Of a DNA stretch of 64,000 bases, positions 34,055-43,573 are shown in pieces. The notes below the pieces were generated by a model. That model had not been told where the DNA came from, ran no database searches, and worked only from the letters and a program-made list of their open reading frames with translations. Each line of letters opens with the position of its first letter. Position 1 is the stretch's first letter. A program made the position numbers and the translations under genes. Source of the stretch: Caballeronia catudaia (lineage in GTDB: Bacteria > Pseudomonadota > Gammaproteobacteria > Burkholderiales > Burkholderiaceae). Where the stretch lies: positions 62,001 to 126,000 of the forward strand of contig NZ_FCOF02000013.1 in the NCBI RefSeq assembly GCF_001544755.2, written 5' to 3'.

Positions 34055-34355
34055 GTCTTCCTCCGGTCTCTTCTTCGTTGGTCGAATACAGGGTTTTTCA
34101 CGGCACGTCAGCGCGAAGCGGCTTTCATGATCGAAAGAAGAAAGCGTTGCGGATGACGATGCGAGCAGTGCGAGAGGATTGTTCGATAGCGCGGCGGTTT
34201 TTGAACTAGTAATTGGGATATGCGAAGCCCGCGCGCCAATTTCAATAGACAAACTATATGCAGTGCGTTTTGACGTTTCGATTAGCGTTTTCCCGGTACG
34301 CGCCCTCGATATAGTCATGCTATTCAGAGGTCTTTCTCACAAAGTGAGCACAACC
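34055..34355. other. Divergent promoter region of the sugar operon
   Basis: This AT-richer spacer lies between the leftward importer operon and a rightward dehydratase remnant. It holds A/T tracts around 34195-34330. No perfect operator was picked out, though a GntR-type site would be expected here. Confidence 0.4.
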
Positions 34356-34616
34356 ATGAGCGCCCCACATTCAGGCTCCGCTCGGCAGCCTGGTTCGGCA
34401 CCGCGGACAAGAATGGCTTCATGTGCCGGAGCTGGATGAGACCCAGGGCATTCCGGATCACGAATTCGCGGGCAAGCCCATCATCGGCATATCTAATTCG
34501 TGATCCGAACTAACGCCGTGCAACTCGCGCTGCACGTCTTGCAAGCCGATGAAGGCTGCGACTTCGACCTTCTCGTCGGCTGCCGCCGCGCCGATGTGCC
34601 GAAGCATTCGCACTGA
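34356..34616 (+). pseudogene. Remnant of an IlvD/Edd-family sugar-acid dehydratase, internally deleted
   Basis: Pieces of an L-arabinonate/xylonate dehydratase-like protein are read in different frames. LRSAAWFGTADKNGFMCRSWM starts at 34376. After a one-base loss at 34439-34440 it continues as TQGIPDHEFAGKPIIGISNS, then TGA (34501-34503) replaces the Trp codon of NSWSELTPCN, followed by SELTPCN. About two codons later a third frame gives LHVLQADEGCDFDLLVG...VPKHSH and a stop at 34614, which looks like the family's C-terminus. About 500 codons of the middle are missing. The start codon at 34356 is also out of frame with the body. The gene is dead. Confidence 0.75.
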
Positions 34617-34620
34617 TGCT

Positions 34621-35529
34621 CTACTTGCGCGGCCTCCACGTTGCGATCGCGACGCCGAGCACCGCGACGCCCATCGCCCACCATGCGGCTGTGGGGAGCA
34701 CTTCGCCGAGGAAGAACCAGGAAAGCACCGCCGCCGCGGGCGGCACGAAGAAGAACAGCGACGCCACTTGCGACACCTTGCCCGCACGCGTCATCGCGAG
34801 CAGCAGCGTGATCGCGATCAGCGAATTGCAAATGACGAGATACGCGAGCGTGGCGATGAACGTGGGCGTCCATTGCACCGGCGTGTGTTCGAAGCCGAGC
34901 GCCATCGGCGCGCAGAAAATCAGGCCGACGCTGTACTGCACGAGGTTCGACGTCAACGGGTCTTGCGCCGTGCCGAGGCGTTTTTCGTAGAGCATCGCGC
35001 CCGTGATGCCGATGAGCGCCCCGACCGCGAGCAGCACGGGCCCGAGCGCTTCGGCATGCAGCGGCCCGCGCGCGGCGATCACGCCCGCCGCGCCCGCGAG
35101 ACCGAACAGGAGGCCGATCCAGCGCCGCGCGCCGATCCGCTCGCCGACGAACGTGGGCGCGAGCACGCCGACGAGAATCGGCTGCAAGGACACGATCAGC
35201 GCGAGCACGGATGTCGCGATGCCCGCCGTCATCGACAGATAGCTGAGCCCGAAGTACATCACCTGCACGAGAAAGCCGACGACGACGAGATGCAGCCACG
35301 CGCGCGCGTCGCGCGGCCATTGCGGGCGTCTGATCGCGCATGCGGCGAGCAGCACGCCGACGCTCAACGCGAAACGTATCGCAAGGAAGGTGAGCGGCGA
35401 CGCGTAGTGCAGGCCGGTCTTCGCGATGGGAAATCCCGCGGACCACAGCAGCAGGAACACGATGGGGCCGCCGACGGCGAGCCAGCGTTCGTTTCGAGCG
35501 TTCGTGTCGACGTGCGGCGCTTGCGCCAT
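34621..35529 (-). CDS. EamA/DMT-family transporter
   Basis: 302 residues with ten predicted hydrophobic helices in two EamA halves (PIVFLLLWSAGFPIAKTGLHYASPLTFLAIRF and MLYEKRLGTAQDPLTSNLVQYSVG...FFFVPPAAAVLSWFFLGE). This drug/metabolite superfamily exports amino acids or small metabolites. Its start lies next to the stop of a Fic C-terminal fragment on the same strand. Substrate unknown. Confidence 0.87.
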   Translation of the reverse strand: MAQAPHVDTNARNERWLAVGGPIVFLLLWSAGFPIAKTGLHYASPLTFLAIRFALSVGVLLAACAIRRPQWPRDARAWLHLVVVGFLVQVMYFGLSYLSMTAGIATSVLALIVSLQPILVGVLAPTFVGERIGARRWIGLLFGLAGAAGVIAARGPLHAEALGPVLLAVGALIGITGAMLYEKRLGTAQDPLTSNLVQYSVGLIFCAPMALGFEHTPVQWTPTFIATLAYLVICNSLIAITLLLAMTRAGKVSQVASLFFFVPPAAAVLSWFFLGEVLPTAAWWAMGVAVLGVAIATWRPRK

Positions 35530-35530
35530 G

Positions 35531-35746
35531 TCAGATGCCTTTTCGTGGTTGTGGCTCGTGGTTGTGGCCGAAGCTCAGTTCGTAAGACGTGCTGCGTCCG
35601 CCGGAAGATGATCGCTGCAGTATGCCCAGCACGACGAGTTCGTTGAGGTCACGCAACGCGGTATCGGACGAGCATTTCGCGATCGATGCCCACTTGCTGC
35701 TCGTCAGTTTGCCCTCGAAGCCGTCCAGAAGGCGATTTTCGCCGCA
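35531..35746 (-). pseudogene. C-terminal fragment of a Fic-family protein
   Basis: An open frame without its own start encodes [20 protein letters not shown], then [18 protein letters not shown] and GGRSTSYELSF, ending at TGA 35533-35531. This is the winged-helix tail common at the end of Fic/DOC AMPylating proteins; the catalytic Fic domain is absent. An in-frame stop closes the frame just upstream, beyond 35746. It is probably a leftover of a deletion, sited between glpR and the EamA gene. Confidence 0.65.
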
Positions 35747-35800
35747 TCATTTGCGGCGAAAAAGTCGAAGCATTCACCGCAGGACGCAGATCGCAAGGCC

Positions 35801-36574
35801 CTAATCCGCCACGCGCACGGAGACATCGGCGGCGGCGAGGCTTTCGGCCATCCAGGCGGGCGGCGGCGCATCGGTGAAGAGCGCGTCGACCTGACTGAGA
35901 TGCCCGAGTTTCGCGAGCGCGGCGCGGCCGAACTTCGAATGATCCGCAACGAGGAACACGGTGCGCGACTGCTCGATGATCGCCTGCGCGACGCGCACCT
36001 CGGCGATATCGAAGTCGCGCAGCGTGCCGTCTTCCTCGATGCTCGAAATGCCGATGATCCCGAAGTCGACCTTGAACATCCTGATGAAGTCGACGGCCTG
36101 CTCGCCCACGACGCCCTTGTCGCGCGCGCGCACCTTGCCGCCCGCGACCATCACTTCGGCATCCGATTCATCCGCGAGAATGTTCGCGACATTCAGATTG
36201 TTCGTGATGACGCGCAAGCCCGTGTGCTGACGCAGCGCGCGGGCGACTTCCTCGGTCGTCGTTCCCAGGTTGATGAAGAGCGTCGCGTGATTCGGAATCT
36301 CGGATGCCACGCACTCGGCGATGCGCCGCTTTTCGTCGAGATACATTTGCTGCCGCGCCGTGTACGCGGTGTTCTCGGAACTCGTCAACGCACTCGCACC
36401 ACCGTGATAGCGACGCAGCAGATTCCGGACGGACAACCAGTTCACGTCGCGACGGATGGTCTGCTGCGTGACCTGGAATTGCGCGGCGAGGTCTTCGATT
36501 GTCGCGAAGCCGTCGCGGGCGACGCGTTCGAGCAGCGCTCGCTGCCTGCCGTTCAGTGCTGGGTCGGGTGTCAT
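35801..36574 (-). CDS. glpR: DeoR-family repressor, glycerol-3-phosphate regulator
   Basis: 257 residues from the ATG at 36574; a TTG six codons upstream is possible. The N-terminal helix-turn-helix reads [31 protein letters not shown], with the sugar-phosphate sensor domain after it ([53 protein letters not shown]). The match to GlpR, and divergence from glpK-glpD with 210 bp between starts, identify it as the glycerol-3-phosphate-responsive repressor of that pair. Confidence 0.88.
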   Translation of the reverse strand: MTPDPALNGRQRALLERVARDGFATIEDLAAQFQVTQQTIRRDVNWLSVRNLLRRYHGGASALTSSENTAYTARQQMYLDEKRRIAECVASEIPNHATLFINLGTTTEEVARALRQHTGLRVITNNLNVANILADESDAEVMVAGGKVRARDKGVVGEQAVDFIRMFKVDFGIIGISSIEEDGTLRDFDIAEVRVAQAIIEQSRTVFLVADHSKFGRAALAKLGHLSQVDALFTDAPPPAWMAESLAAADVSVRVAD

Positions 36575-36720
36575 CAATGCGCGAAATCGCAAAAAAATGA
36601 AAATTTCGAATTCGATGAGTGTACGACGAAACGTCCGCCGGCCGCGATTTTGCGTCGAAAGACCCGTGTCGTAGTGTTTTCACGCGCCTATCCCGGCCGT
36701 TCGCCGGGTGTTAGGATGAC

Positions 36721-36748
36721 CGCAAACGAATCAACGAATTCGTTTGCG
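36721..36748. promoter_or_regulatory. Inverted repeat upstream of glpK, candidate GlpR operator
   Basis: CGCAAACGAA (36721-36730) and TTCGTTTGCG (36739-36748) are perfect 10-bp inverted copies around TCAACGAA. The site lies 36 bp before the glpK ATG, inside the glpR-glpK spacer. Confidence 0.5.
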
Positions 36749-36784
36749 AACAAAATCGAAAAACCCGCCGTACGGAGCCGCGGC

Positions 36785-38320
36785 ATGCGCCAGCAACGTT
36801 TCATTCTCGCCCTCGATCAGGGCACCACCAGTTCACGCGCCATTCTCTTCGACCACGCGGGCCGCGTGGTCGCCCGGGCGCAGCGCGAGTTCGCGCAGCA
36901 TTTCCCGCGGCCCGGCTGGGTCGAGCATGACCCGCACGATATCTGGCGGTCGCAACTGGCCGTCGCGCACGAGGTCATGCGCGTCGCGAACGCGGGCGCG
37001 TCGGATATCGCGGCCATCGGCATCGCGAACCAGCGCGAAACCACACTGCTATGGGACCGGCGCACCGGCGCGCCGATCGGCCCCGCGATCGTCTGGCAGG
37101 ACCGGCGCACGGCGGCGCACTGCGCGAGGCTGATCGAATGCGGCGGGCAGGCGCTCATCCAGCGCAAGACCGGCCTCTGCATCGATCCGTACTTTTCCGC
37201 GACGAAACTGGCGTGGCTGCTCGACAGCCAGCCGGGCCTGCGCGCGCGGGCGCGCAACGGCGAGCTCGCGTTCGGCACCGTCGACAGCTGGCTCGTGTGG
37301 AACCTGAGCGGCGGCCGCCGCCACGTGACGGACGCATCGAACGCGGCGCGCACGGCGCTCTTCGACATCCGCGCGTGCGCATGGGACGACGAGTTGCTCG
37401 CGCTCTTCGATATCCCGCGCGCCGTGCTGCCCGAAGTCGCGCCTTCGAGCGGATTGATCGCGCATACCGACCCCGCGCTGTTCGGCGCGGCGATTCCGGT
37501 GACGGGCGTCGCCGGCGATCAGCAGGCCGCGACGTTCGGCCAGGGCTGCATCGAACCGGGGCTCGCGAAGAACACCTACGGCACCGGCCTTTTCATGCTG
37601 ATGAACACGGGCGCGCAGCCGGTCGTGTCGACGCATCGTCTGCTGACCACCATCGGCTGGCAGCTCGACGGCCGCCTCACGTACGCACTGGAAGGCGCGG
37701 TGTTCATGGGCGGCGCGATCATCCAGTGGCTGCGCGATGGGCTCGGCATCATCGAAAGCGCGGCGCAGATCGAGGCGCTGGCCGCGCAATGCGCGTCGAG
37801 CGAGGGGGTCGTGCTGGCGCCGGCGTTCGCGGGACTGGGCGCGCCGTACTGGGACCCGTACGCGCGCGGCACGCTGCTCGGCATGACGCGCGGCACGGGA
37901 CGCGCGCATATTGCGCGCGCGGCGCTCGAAGCGATCGCGCTTCAGACCGTCGATGTGCTCGACGCGATGGAAGCCGATGCGGGCATCGCGGTGAGCGAAC
38001 TGCGCGCGGACGGTGGCGCGTCGCAAAGCGACCTGCTGATGCAGATTCAGGCCGATCTGCTGAACCGGCCCGTGGTGCGTCCGGCCGTCACCGAAACGAC
38101 CGCGCTCGGCGCCGCTCAGCTGGCCGGCCTCGGCGCGGGCTTCTGGTCGGGCGTCGGCGAAATCGGCGAAATCGGCGATAACGCGCGCGCCGCGCGCCGC
38201 TTCGAACCGTCGATGTCCGGCGACGAGCGCGGCGCGCACATCGAGCGCTGGCATCGCGCGATCGAGCGCGCCCGCGCGTGGGACGTTCCCGCCGGGCAGA
38301 CAACGTGCGCGGCGGTCTGA
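36785..38320 (+). CDS. glpK: Glycerol kinase
   Basis: 511 residues, standard for the FGGY kinase GlpK. The start at 36785 gives the conserved [16 protein letters not shown]; longer frames only extend into the promoter. [47 protein letters not shown] and [16 protein letters not shown] are GlpK motifs, with [15 protein letters not shown] near the nucleotide site. It phosphorylates glycerol to glycerol-3-phosphate. It is one base away from glpD, so both form one operon. Confidence 0.95.
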   Translation: MRQQRFILALDQGTTSSRAILFDHAGRVVARAQREFAQHFPRPGWVEHDPHDIWRSQLAVAHEVMRVANAGASDIAAIGIANQRETTLLWDRRTGAPIGPAIVWQDRRTAAHCARLIECGGQALIQRKTGLCIDPYFSATKLAWLLDSQPGLRARARNGELAFGTVDSWLVWNLSGGRRHVTDASNAARTALFDIRACAWDDELLALFDIPRAVLPEVAPSSGLIAHTDPALFGAAIPVTGVAGDQQAATFGQGCIEPGLAKNTYGTGLFMLMNTGAQPVVSTHRLLTTIGWQLDGRLTYALEGAVFMGGAIIQWLRDGLGIIESAAQIEALAAQCASSEGVVLAPAFAGLGAPYWDPYARGTLLGMTRGTGRAHIARAALEAIALQTVDVLDAMEADAGIAVSELRADGGASQSDLLMQIQADLLNRPVVRPAVTETTALGAAQLAGLGAGFWSGVGEIGEIGDNARAARRFEPSMSGDERGAHIERWHRAIERARAWDVPAGQTTCAAV

Positions 38321-38321
38321 C

Positions 38322-39884
38322 ATGCAAGTGACGACTCCCCCTGACCGCGCCTCGCTGTTGCGCGAACTCGACCGCACGCCGGTCTTCGACGTCGTCGTGA
38401 TCGGTGGCGGCGCGAGCGGCCTCGGCACGGCGGTCGATGCGGCGTCGCGCGGCTATCGGACCTTGTTGCTGGAAGCGCGCGATTTCGCCAAAGGCACGTC
38501 CAGCAAGGCGACGAAGCTCGTGCACGGCGGCGTGCGCTATCTCGCGCAGGGCAATGTTCCGCTGGTCCGCGAAGCGCTGCGCGAGCGCGGCCTGCTCGCG
38601 CGCAACGCGCCGCATCTGGTTCACGCGCTGGGCTTCATCGTTCCCGCGTACCGGATGGGCGACAAGCTCATGTACGGCGCGGGGCTCAAGATTTACGACT
38701 GGCTCGCGGGGTCGCTCAACCTCGCCGCGAGCCGCAGCCTCGGCCTCGCCGAAACGCGCGCGAAGTCGCCGATGCTGGCGCAACACCTGTCCGGACGCGC
38801 GCTGCGCGGCGGCACGCTCTACTACGATGGCCAGTTCGACGACGCGCGTCTCGCCATCACGCTGATGCGCACGCTTTTCGATCTCGGCGGCATCGCATTG
38901 AACAATGCGGCCGTGCGCGGCGTGCAGTTCGATCGCGGCGCGGGACATCATCGGCTGAGGGTGGAAGACGTCGAAACGGGCGATGTGCTCACGGTCGGCG
39001 CGCGCTGCCTCGTCAACGCGACGGGCGTGTGGGTCGATTCGATCCGCGCCATGGCCGACCCCGGCGCACGTCCGATCGTGGCGCCGAGTCAGGGCGTGCA
39101 CCTGACCTTGCCCGGCCGCTTCCTGCAAAGCCGCGAGGCGATTCTCGTGCCGCGCACGAAAGACGGCCGCGTATTGTTCGTCGTGCCGTGGCATGGCCAT
39201 ACCATCGTCGGCACGACGGACACGCCGCGTCGCGATCTGCCGCTCGATCCGCACGCGAGCGACGAGGACATCGACTTCATTCTCGCGACGGCCGGCGATT
39301 ATCTGTCGATGAAGCCCACGCGGGACGATGTCCTGAGCGTCTGGGCGGGCCTGCGTCCGCTCGTGAAAGGCGATGCGGGCGCATCGACGGCGGCGCTTTC
39401 GCGCGAGCACACGATTGAAACGAACGGGACCGGCATGATCACCGTGACGGGCGGCAAGTGGACGACGTATCGCCTGATGGCGCAGCAGGTGATGGATCTT
39501 GCGGTCACGCAGGGTCTGTTGCCCGCCGCGCCATGCCGCACGGCGTCCTTGCCGCTGCACGGCGCGACCGCGCAGCAGGGCGGATGTTACGGCGCCGACG
39601 CGGAGTTCATCGCAGCGTTGCCGGGCGCGGACACGATCCTCGTGCAGGCGAGCGGGCTGACCGAGGCGCAGACGCGTTTCGCGGTGCGCGCGGAGCTGGC
39701 GCGCTCGGTGGAAGATGTACTCGCGCGACGCAATCGCGCACTGTTTCTCGATGCCGCCGCGGCGCGCGATGCCGCGCCGGACGTTGCGCGGATCGTGGCG
39801 GAGGAACTGGGGCGGCCCGCGCAGTGGCAAGCCGATGAACTCGCGCGTTTCGATGCATTCGCGCGAAGCTGGATGTTGAAGTAG
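38322..39884 (+). CDS. glpD: Aerobic glycerol-3-phosphate dehydrogenase
   Basis: 520 residues. The FAD motif VVVIGGGASGLGTAVDAASRG is followed by LLEARDFAKGTSSKATKLVHGGVRYL, the family's substrate/FAD signature, and TGVWVDSIRAM, VGTTDTPRRDLP and ITVTGGKWTTYRLMA. It oxidises glycerol-3-phosphate to dihydroxyacetone phosphate at the inner membrane and reduces quinone. It ends convergent to the porin gene, with a hairpin between. Confidence 0.95.
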   Translation: MQVTTPPDRASLLRELDRTPVFDVVVIGGGASGLGTAVDAASRGYRTLLLEARDFAKGTSSKATKLVHGGVRYLAQGNVPLVREALRERGLLARNAPHLVHALGFIVPAYRMGDKLMYGAGLKIYDWLAGSLNLAASRSLGLAETRAKSPMLAQHLSGRALRGGTLYYDGQFDDARLAITLMRTLFDLGGIALNNAAVRGVQFDRGAGHHRLRVEDVETGDVLTVGARCLVNATGVWVDSIRAMADPGARPIVAPSQGVHLTLPGRFLQSREAILVPRTKDGRVLFVVPWHGHTIVGTTDTPRRDLPLDPHASDEDIDFILATAGDYLSMKPTRDDVLSVWAGLRPLVKGDAGASTAALSREHTIETNGTGMITVTGGKWTTYRLMAQQVMDLAVTQGLLPAAPCRTASLPLHGATAQQGGCYGADAEFIAALPGADTILVQASGLTEAQTRFAVRAELARSVEDVLARRNRALFLDAAAARDAAPDVARIVAEELGRPAQWQADELARFDAFARSWMLK

Positions 39885-39888
39885 AAAG

Positions 39889-39914
39889 CGGCGAAGCGTG
39901 AAAGCGCTTTGCCG
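39889..39914. terminator. Possible hairpin between glpD and the convergent porin gene
   Basis: CGGCGAAGCG and CGCTTTGCCG pair with one mismatch around a 6-base loop. No T-run follows, so rho-independent termination is uncertain. Confidence 0.3.
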
Positions 39915-39927
39915 GAAGCATCGGAAA

Positions 39928-41106
39928 TCAAAACGCGTGGCGAATGCCCACCATCGCCACGAACTGCGATTGCCCCGACGACGGCGTCCCGTTCTGCGAA
40001 TCGCCGACGACGGCGACCGCATTGGCGATCACCGTCGCGTTCATGCCGCTCAACGCGACGAGCGATTTGCCGCGCGCCCGCTGATACGCCTGCAGCGCAT
40101 AGAACGTGGTGCGCGCCGAAAGACCGTAGGTTTCTTCGAGCGAAATCTGGTGATATTGCGCGGGATCGGAAATCCCGTTCGACTTGCTCGCGCGCGTGTA
40201 GCTGTAGCCCGCCGCCACGTTCACCGCAGGCGTGAACCGGTATGACGCGATCGCACCGTAGTTGTTGAACACGGCTTCGTCGGTGAAGAGCGAACCAGAA
40301 CCCGGCGCATATTGCACGTTGGCGTAGTTCAGGCCGATCATCAGATCGTTGTACTGATAGCGTGCGGCCGCGGCGACGAGCTGCGCGCTCTTCGCGCTCG
40401 CATAGCCGTTGTTGACTGGCGAGTTGATTGCGAACGTGCCCAGCGCGGAACTTGTCGCGATGTCCTTCAGCTTCACGTAGCCCGCCGCGACCGATACGGG
40501 CTTGTAGTCGTAGCGCAGCGCCGCGCTGAAATTGCTGCCGCTCGCGATGCTGCCCGGCACGCCGCCGAGACCGTATTGCGCGCTGAACGCCAGACCGGCG
40601 ATGACCGGCGATGCGTACGTCACCGAGTTGTTGAAGCGCAGTGTCGTGTCGAGCGCATCGACATCGCCGGGATGCGCGCCGGTCGCGCCGGTCAGCACGC
40701 CCGTGGGGCCGAGCGCGCCGACCATGCTGAAGTAGGGCGTGTACTGGCGGCCGAGCGTCAGCGTGCCGTAGCGATCGTTGCTCAAGCCCATATAAGCTTG
40801 CCGATTGAAGATCAGGCCCGGACTGCTTTGCGCGCCCGTCAGCGAGTTGAAGCCGCTTTCGAGCCGGAAGATCGCCTTGGTGCCACCGCCAAGATCTTCC
40901 GCGCCGAGCAGGCCGAACTTGCTCGCCTGCAAATTGCCCTGGCTCATGTAGACGTTGCTGTGCCCGCGCTGATTGTTGACATAGGCGAACGCGTTATCGA
41001 CGACACCGTATAGCGTGACGCTGCTTTGCGCCGCCGCCGTGCCGCAGAACGCCGCGGCCGCGAGAGACAAGGACGCGCGCGTCAGAGCGCGATTCGAAGA
41101 CTTCAT
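39928..41106 (-). CDS. Gram-negative general porin (Burkholderia type)
   Basis: 392 residues from the ATG at 41106, after GGAAAGAACA. A signal peptide (LTRASLSLAAAAFCGTAAA) precedes SSVTLYGVVDNAFAYV, the classic porin start. The barrel contains RQAYMGLSNDRYGTLTLGRQYTPYF, and it ends in HAF with a terminal Phe required for outer-membrane assembly. It is the last gene of a leftward MFS-GH31-porin unit (28-bp gap), so it may admit the oligosaccharide handled by the other two. Confidence 0.92.
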   Translation of the reverse strand: MKSSNRALTRASLSLAAAAFCGTAAAQSSVTLYGVVDNAFAYVNNQRGHSNVYMSQGNLQASKFGLLGAEDLGGGTKAIFRLESGFNSLTGAQSSPGLIFNRQAYMGLSNDRYGTLTLGRQYTPYFSMVGALGPTGVLTGATGAHPGDVDALDTTLRFNNSVTYASPVIAGLAFSAQYGLGGVPGSIASGSNFSAALRYDYKPVSVAAGYVKLKDIATSSALGTFAINSPVNNGYASAKSAQLVAAAARYQYNDLMIGLNYANVQYAPGSGSLFTDEAVFNNYGAIASYRFTPAVNVAAGYSYTRASKSNGISDPAQYHQISLEETYGLSARTTFYALQAYQRARGKSLVALSGMNATVIANAVAVVGDSQNGTPSSGQSQFVAMVGIRHAF

Positions 41107-41134
41107 TGTTCTTTCCGTTCCGTTGATGCAGGTC

Positions 41135-43549
41135 TCAGCGAGCGAGGCGCAGCGTGAGATGACGCCATCCATCGGCGGTGTGATCGCCGATCAGTTCGCC
41201 GGTTGCGGCGGCGACGCCGCGCGTATCCGATGCGGGCACGCTGATCCGCACGTCGTCTTGCACGCGCGGCATCTGCCCGTGTCGCTCGACCGCGATGCGC
41301 AACTGCCTTTCATCGCTCTCGATGACGACGCGCCAGCGCCCTTGCGCGCCATCGCGCCACGCCTCGCTCTCGCCGTCGTCCTCGACGCATGCGCCTTTCG
41401 CGACACCCACGCCCGCGCAAGGCAGCGCGACGAACGCGCGTTCATCGGCGGGACGCGCGAAGTGCTGCTCCGCGATGTTCAGCGCGATCACGTGACCTTC
41501 GCGTATGAGCATGACGGGGCGCTCGGGCGGCGCGGGCAAGCTCACCGTCCGCGCGCCGTCGAAGACTTCGCCGCTCCAGTAATCGGCCCAGCGCGCGCCC
41601 ATCGGCAGATAGACTTCGCGCCCGCTCTGTCCTAGCTCCACGACGGGCGCGACGAGCAGCGCGGCGCCGAGCATCATGTCGTCGCCGTCGGCGAGGCAGC
41701 GCGGATCGTCGGGGAACTCGGCGAACATCGGCCGCGACACGGGTTCATAGTCGCGATGCGATTGCCACAGCAACTCGTAGAGATACGGAATCAGCCGGTA
41801 ACGCAGCTTGATGAGTCCGGCGATGACGCCCGTGATCTCCGGATACATCCACGGTTCGTTGACGGTGCCGTCGTCGTTCCACGAGTGGATGGAAAAGCGC
41901 GGCAGGAAGATGCCGAACGCCACCCAGCGCGCCAGCAATTCGGGGCCGGGCGCGGGCCCCGCGAAGCCGCCGATGTCGTGGCCGCTGTTCGATACCCCCG
42001 ACATCGCGAGACCGAGTCCCATCTTCAGATTGAAGCGCAGCGTTTCCCACGACGTGATGTTGTCGCCGGACCACGTCTGCACGTAGCGCTGCATGCCGAC
42101 GCCGCCCGAGCGCGACACGAGAAACGGCCGCGCGCGAGGCGCATGTTCGCGTTGCGCATCGCGCGAGGCGCGCATCATCAGTTGCGTGTGCAATACCTTG
42201 GCCTCGCGCGCCGGGAACGGCGTGCCGAAGCCACGCGCGATGGCGTCCGGGCTCCAGATCTCGAACTCGTTGTTGTCGTTCCACGTCGCGGCGATGCCAT
42301 GACGCAGCAGGCTGTCTTTCACGCGCGCCTTCCACCAGTCGATCGTCGCGGGATTCGTGAAATCGAGATAGGCGCCGACTTCGTCCCAGAACTGCACCCA
42401 GGCGGGCTCGCCGCCGCGCGTTTCGATCAGGAGCCGCGCCTGGCTGACCGCTGCGAACGCCGGATGATCGTGCAGCAGGCAAGGCTTGACGTTCGGCACG
42501 AGCCGCACGCCTTCGCGCATATAGTCCGCGACGAAGCCGTCGATATCCGGAAACTTGTCGCGATTCCAGTTGAACACATAGCGCTTGCCGCCGATCGACG
42601 TATAGCCCGACGACAGATGGAACGAGTCGCACAGGATGTCGTGCTCGCGGCATCGCTCGATGAATTCGCCCATGCGCTTTTGGGCGTCGGGTGCGTCGGT
42701 GTAGCTCATCGTCGAGCCGGAGTAGCCGAGGCCCCATTTGGGCATCCACGCGGGGCGGCCCGTGAGCCACGTGAAGCGGCGCACGGCATGAAGCGGCGTG
42801 TCGGGCGACGCGATGAAGTAATAATCGAGATCGCCATGCTCCGCGACGAAGTGGCGATACTGCCCGTGGTAATTGTCGAGCTCGCGGCCCATGTCGAAGC
42901 GGCAGTCGGCGAGCGTGTCGTAGAAGAGACCGAAGCCCGTCGACGTTTCCGGCTGCCACGTCACGTAGAACGGAATGTGCTTGTAGAGCGGGTCCGTCGT
43001 GCGCGCGCTGTAGCCCATTGCATCGACATTGCGCATTTCGTAGCTCTGGTTCGCGCGATCCAGCGAGCCCGCGCGTTCGCCCAGCCCGACATACAGTTCT
43101 CCCGGCTTGCGCTCGATGTAGTGATACACGCGCTCGTCCCACCAGCCGAAGTTGTACGCCTGCGTCTTGCGGTCGTTCATCACGCGATGCCAGATTTCAC
43201 CGCGCCTGATGTCCCACGCGCAGAAGCCGCCGTCGAGCGTGACCGTCAGCCGGATCATGGGCGTTTCGATCATCACTTTGTGCGCATCGCTCAGAACGCG
43301 CGCAGGGCCGGGTTCGAAGCCGCTCATGTCGCGGCGCTCGCGCCCTTCGGTCGGCACGTCTTCCTCGCCGGGCGCGATCGCCCAGGTGCGCGGTCCGCGC
43401 AGTTCGCCGTGCGGCAGCACGAGCACGCGGATGATGTCGTGGGCGAGAGCGAAGATCTCCATTCGGCATCCCTCGGCCGAAGTGAGCGTGATGGGGTGCG
43501 CCTCGGTCTGCGAGACGCGAAACAGCGGACGTTGCTTCAAGTTGGCCAT
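41135..43549 (-). CDS. Glycoside hydrolase family 31 alpha-glycosidase
   Basis: 804 residues with no signal peptide. The GH31 nucleophile motif appears as WNDNNEFEIW and the acid/base region as WSGDNITSWETLRFNLKMGLG. YLDFTNPATIDWWKARVKD, GHDIGGFAGPAP and FLPRFSIHSWNDDGTVNEPWMYPE are further family landmarks. Family members remove alpha-glucose, alpha-xylose or sulfoquinovose; the sulfoquinovose-specific motif was not seen. It probably cleaves an imported alpha-linked oligosaccharide in the cytoplasm. Gaps of 23 and 28 bp on either side indicate one operon with the transporter and porin. Confidence 0.9.
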   Translation of the reverse strand: MANLKQRPLFRVSQTEAHPITLTSAEGCRMEIFALAHDIIRVLVLPHGELRGPRTWAIAPGEEDVPTEGRERRDMSGFEPGPARVLSDAHKVMIETPMIRLTVTLDGGFCAWDIRRGEIWHRVMNDRKTQAYNFGWWDERVYHYIERKPGELYVGLGERAGSLDRANQSYEMRNVDAMGYSARTTDPLYKHIPFYVTWQPETSTGFGLFYDTLADCRFDMGRELDNYHGQYRHFVAEHGDLDYYFIASPDTPLHAVRRFTWLTGRPAWMPKWGLGYSGSTMSYTDAPDAQKRMGEFIERCREHDILCDSFHLSSGYTSIGGKRYVFNWNRDKFPDIDGFVADYMREGVRLVPNVKPCLLHDHPAFAAVSQARLLIETRGGEPAWVQFWDEVGAYLDFTNPATIDWWKARVKDSLLRHGIAATWNDNNEFEIWSPDAIARGFGTPFPAREAKVLHTQLMMRASRDAQREHAPRARPFLVSRSGGVGMQRYVQTWSGDNITSWETLRFNLKMGLGLAMSGVSNSGHDIGGFAGPAPGPELLARWVAFGIFLPRFSIHSWNDDGTVNEPWMYPEITGVIAGLIKLRYRLIPYLYELLWQSHRDYEPVSRPMFAEFPDDPRCLADGDDMMLGAALLVAPVVELGQSGREVYLPMGARWADYWSGEVFDGARTVSLPAPPERPVMLIREGHVIALNIAEQHFARPADERAFVALPCAGVGVAKGACVEDDGESEAWRDGAQGRWRVVIESDERQLRIAVERHGQMPRVQDDVRISVPASDTRGVAAATGELIGDHTADGWRHLTLRLAR

Positions 43550-43573
43550 GATGGGGTCCCGGATGATTCAGTC

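Noticed and set aside
41135..43549. GH31 enzyme as a sulfoquinovosidase
   Set aside because: The motif expected for sulfonate recognition in YihQ-type enzymes was not seen, and no sulfoquinovose pathway genes are present.
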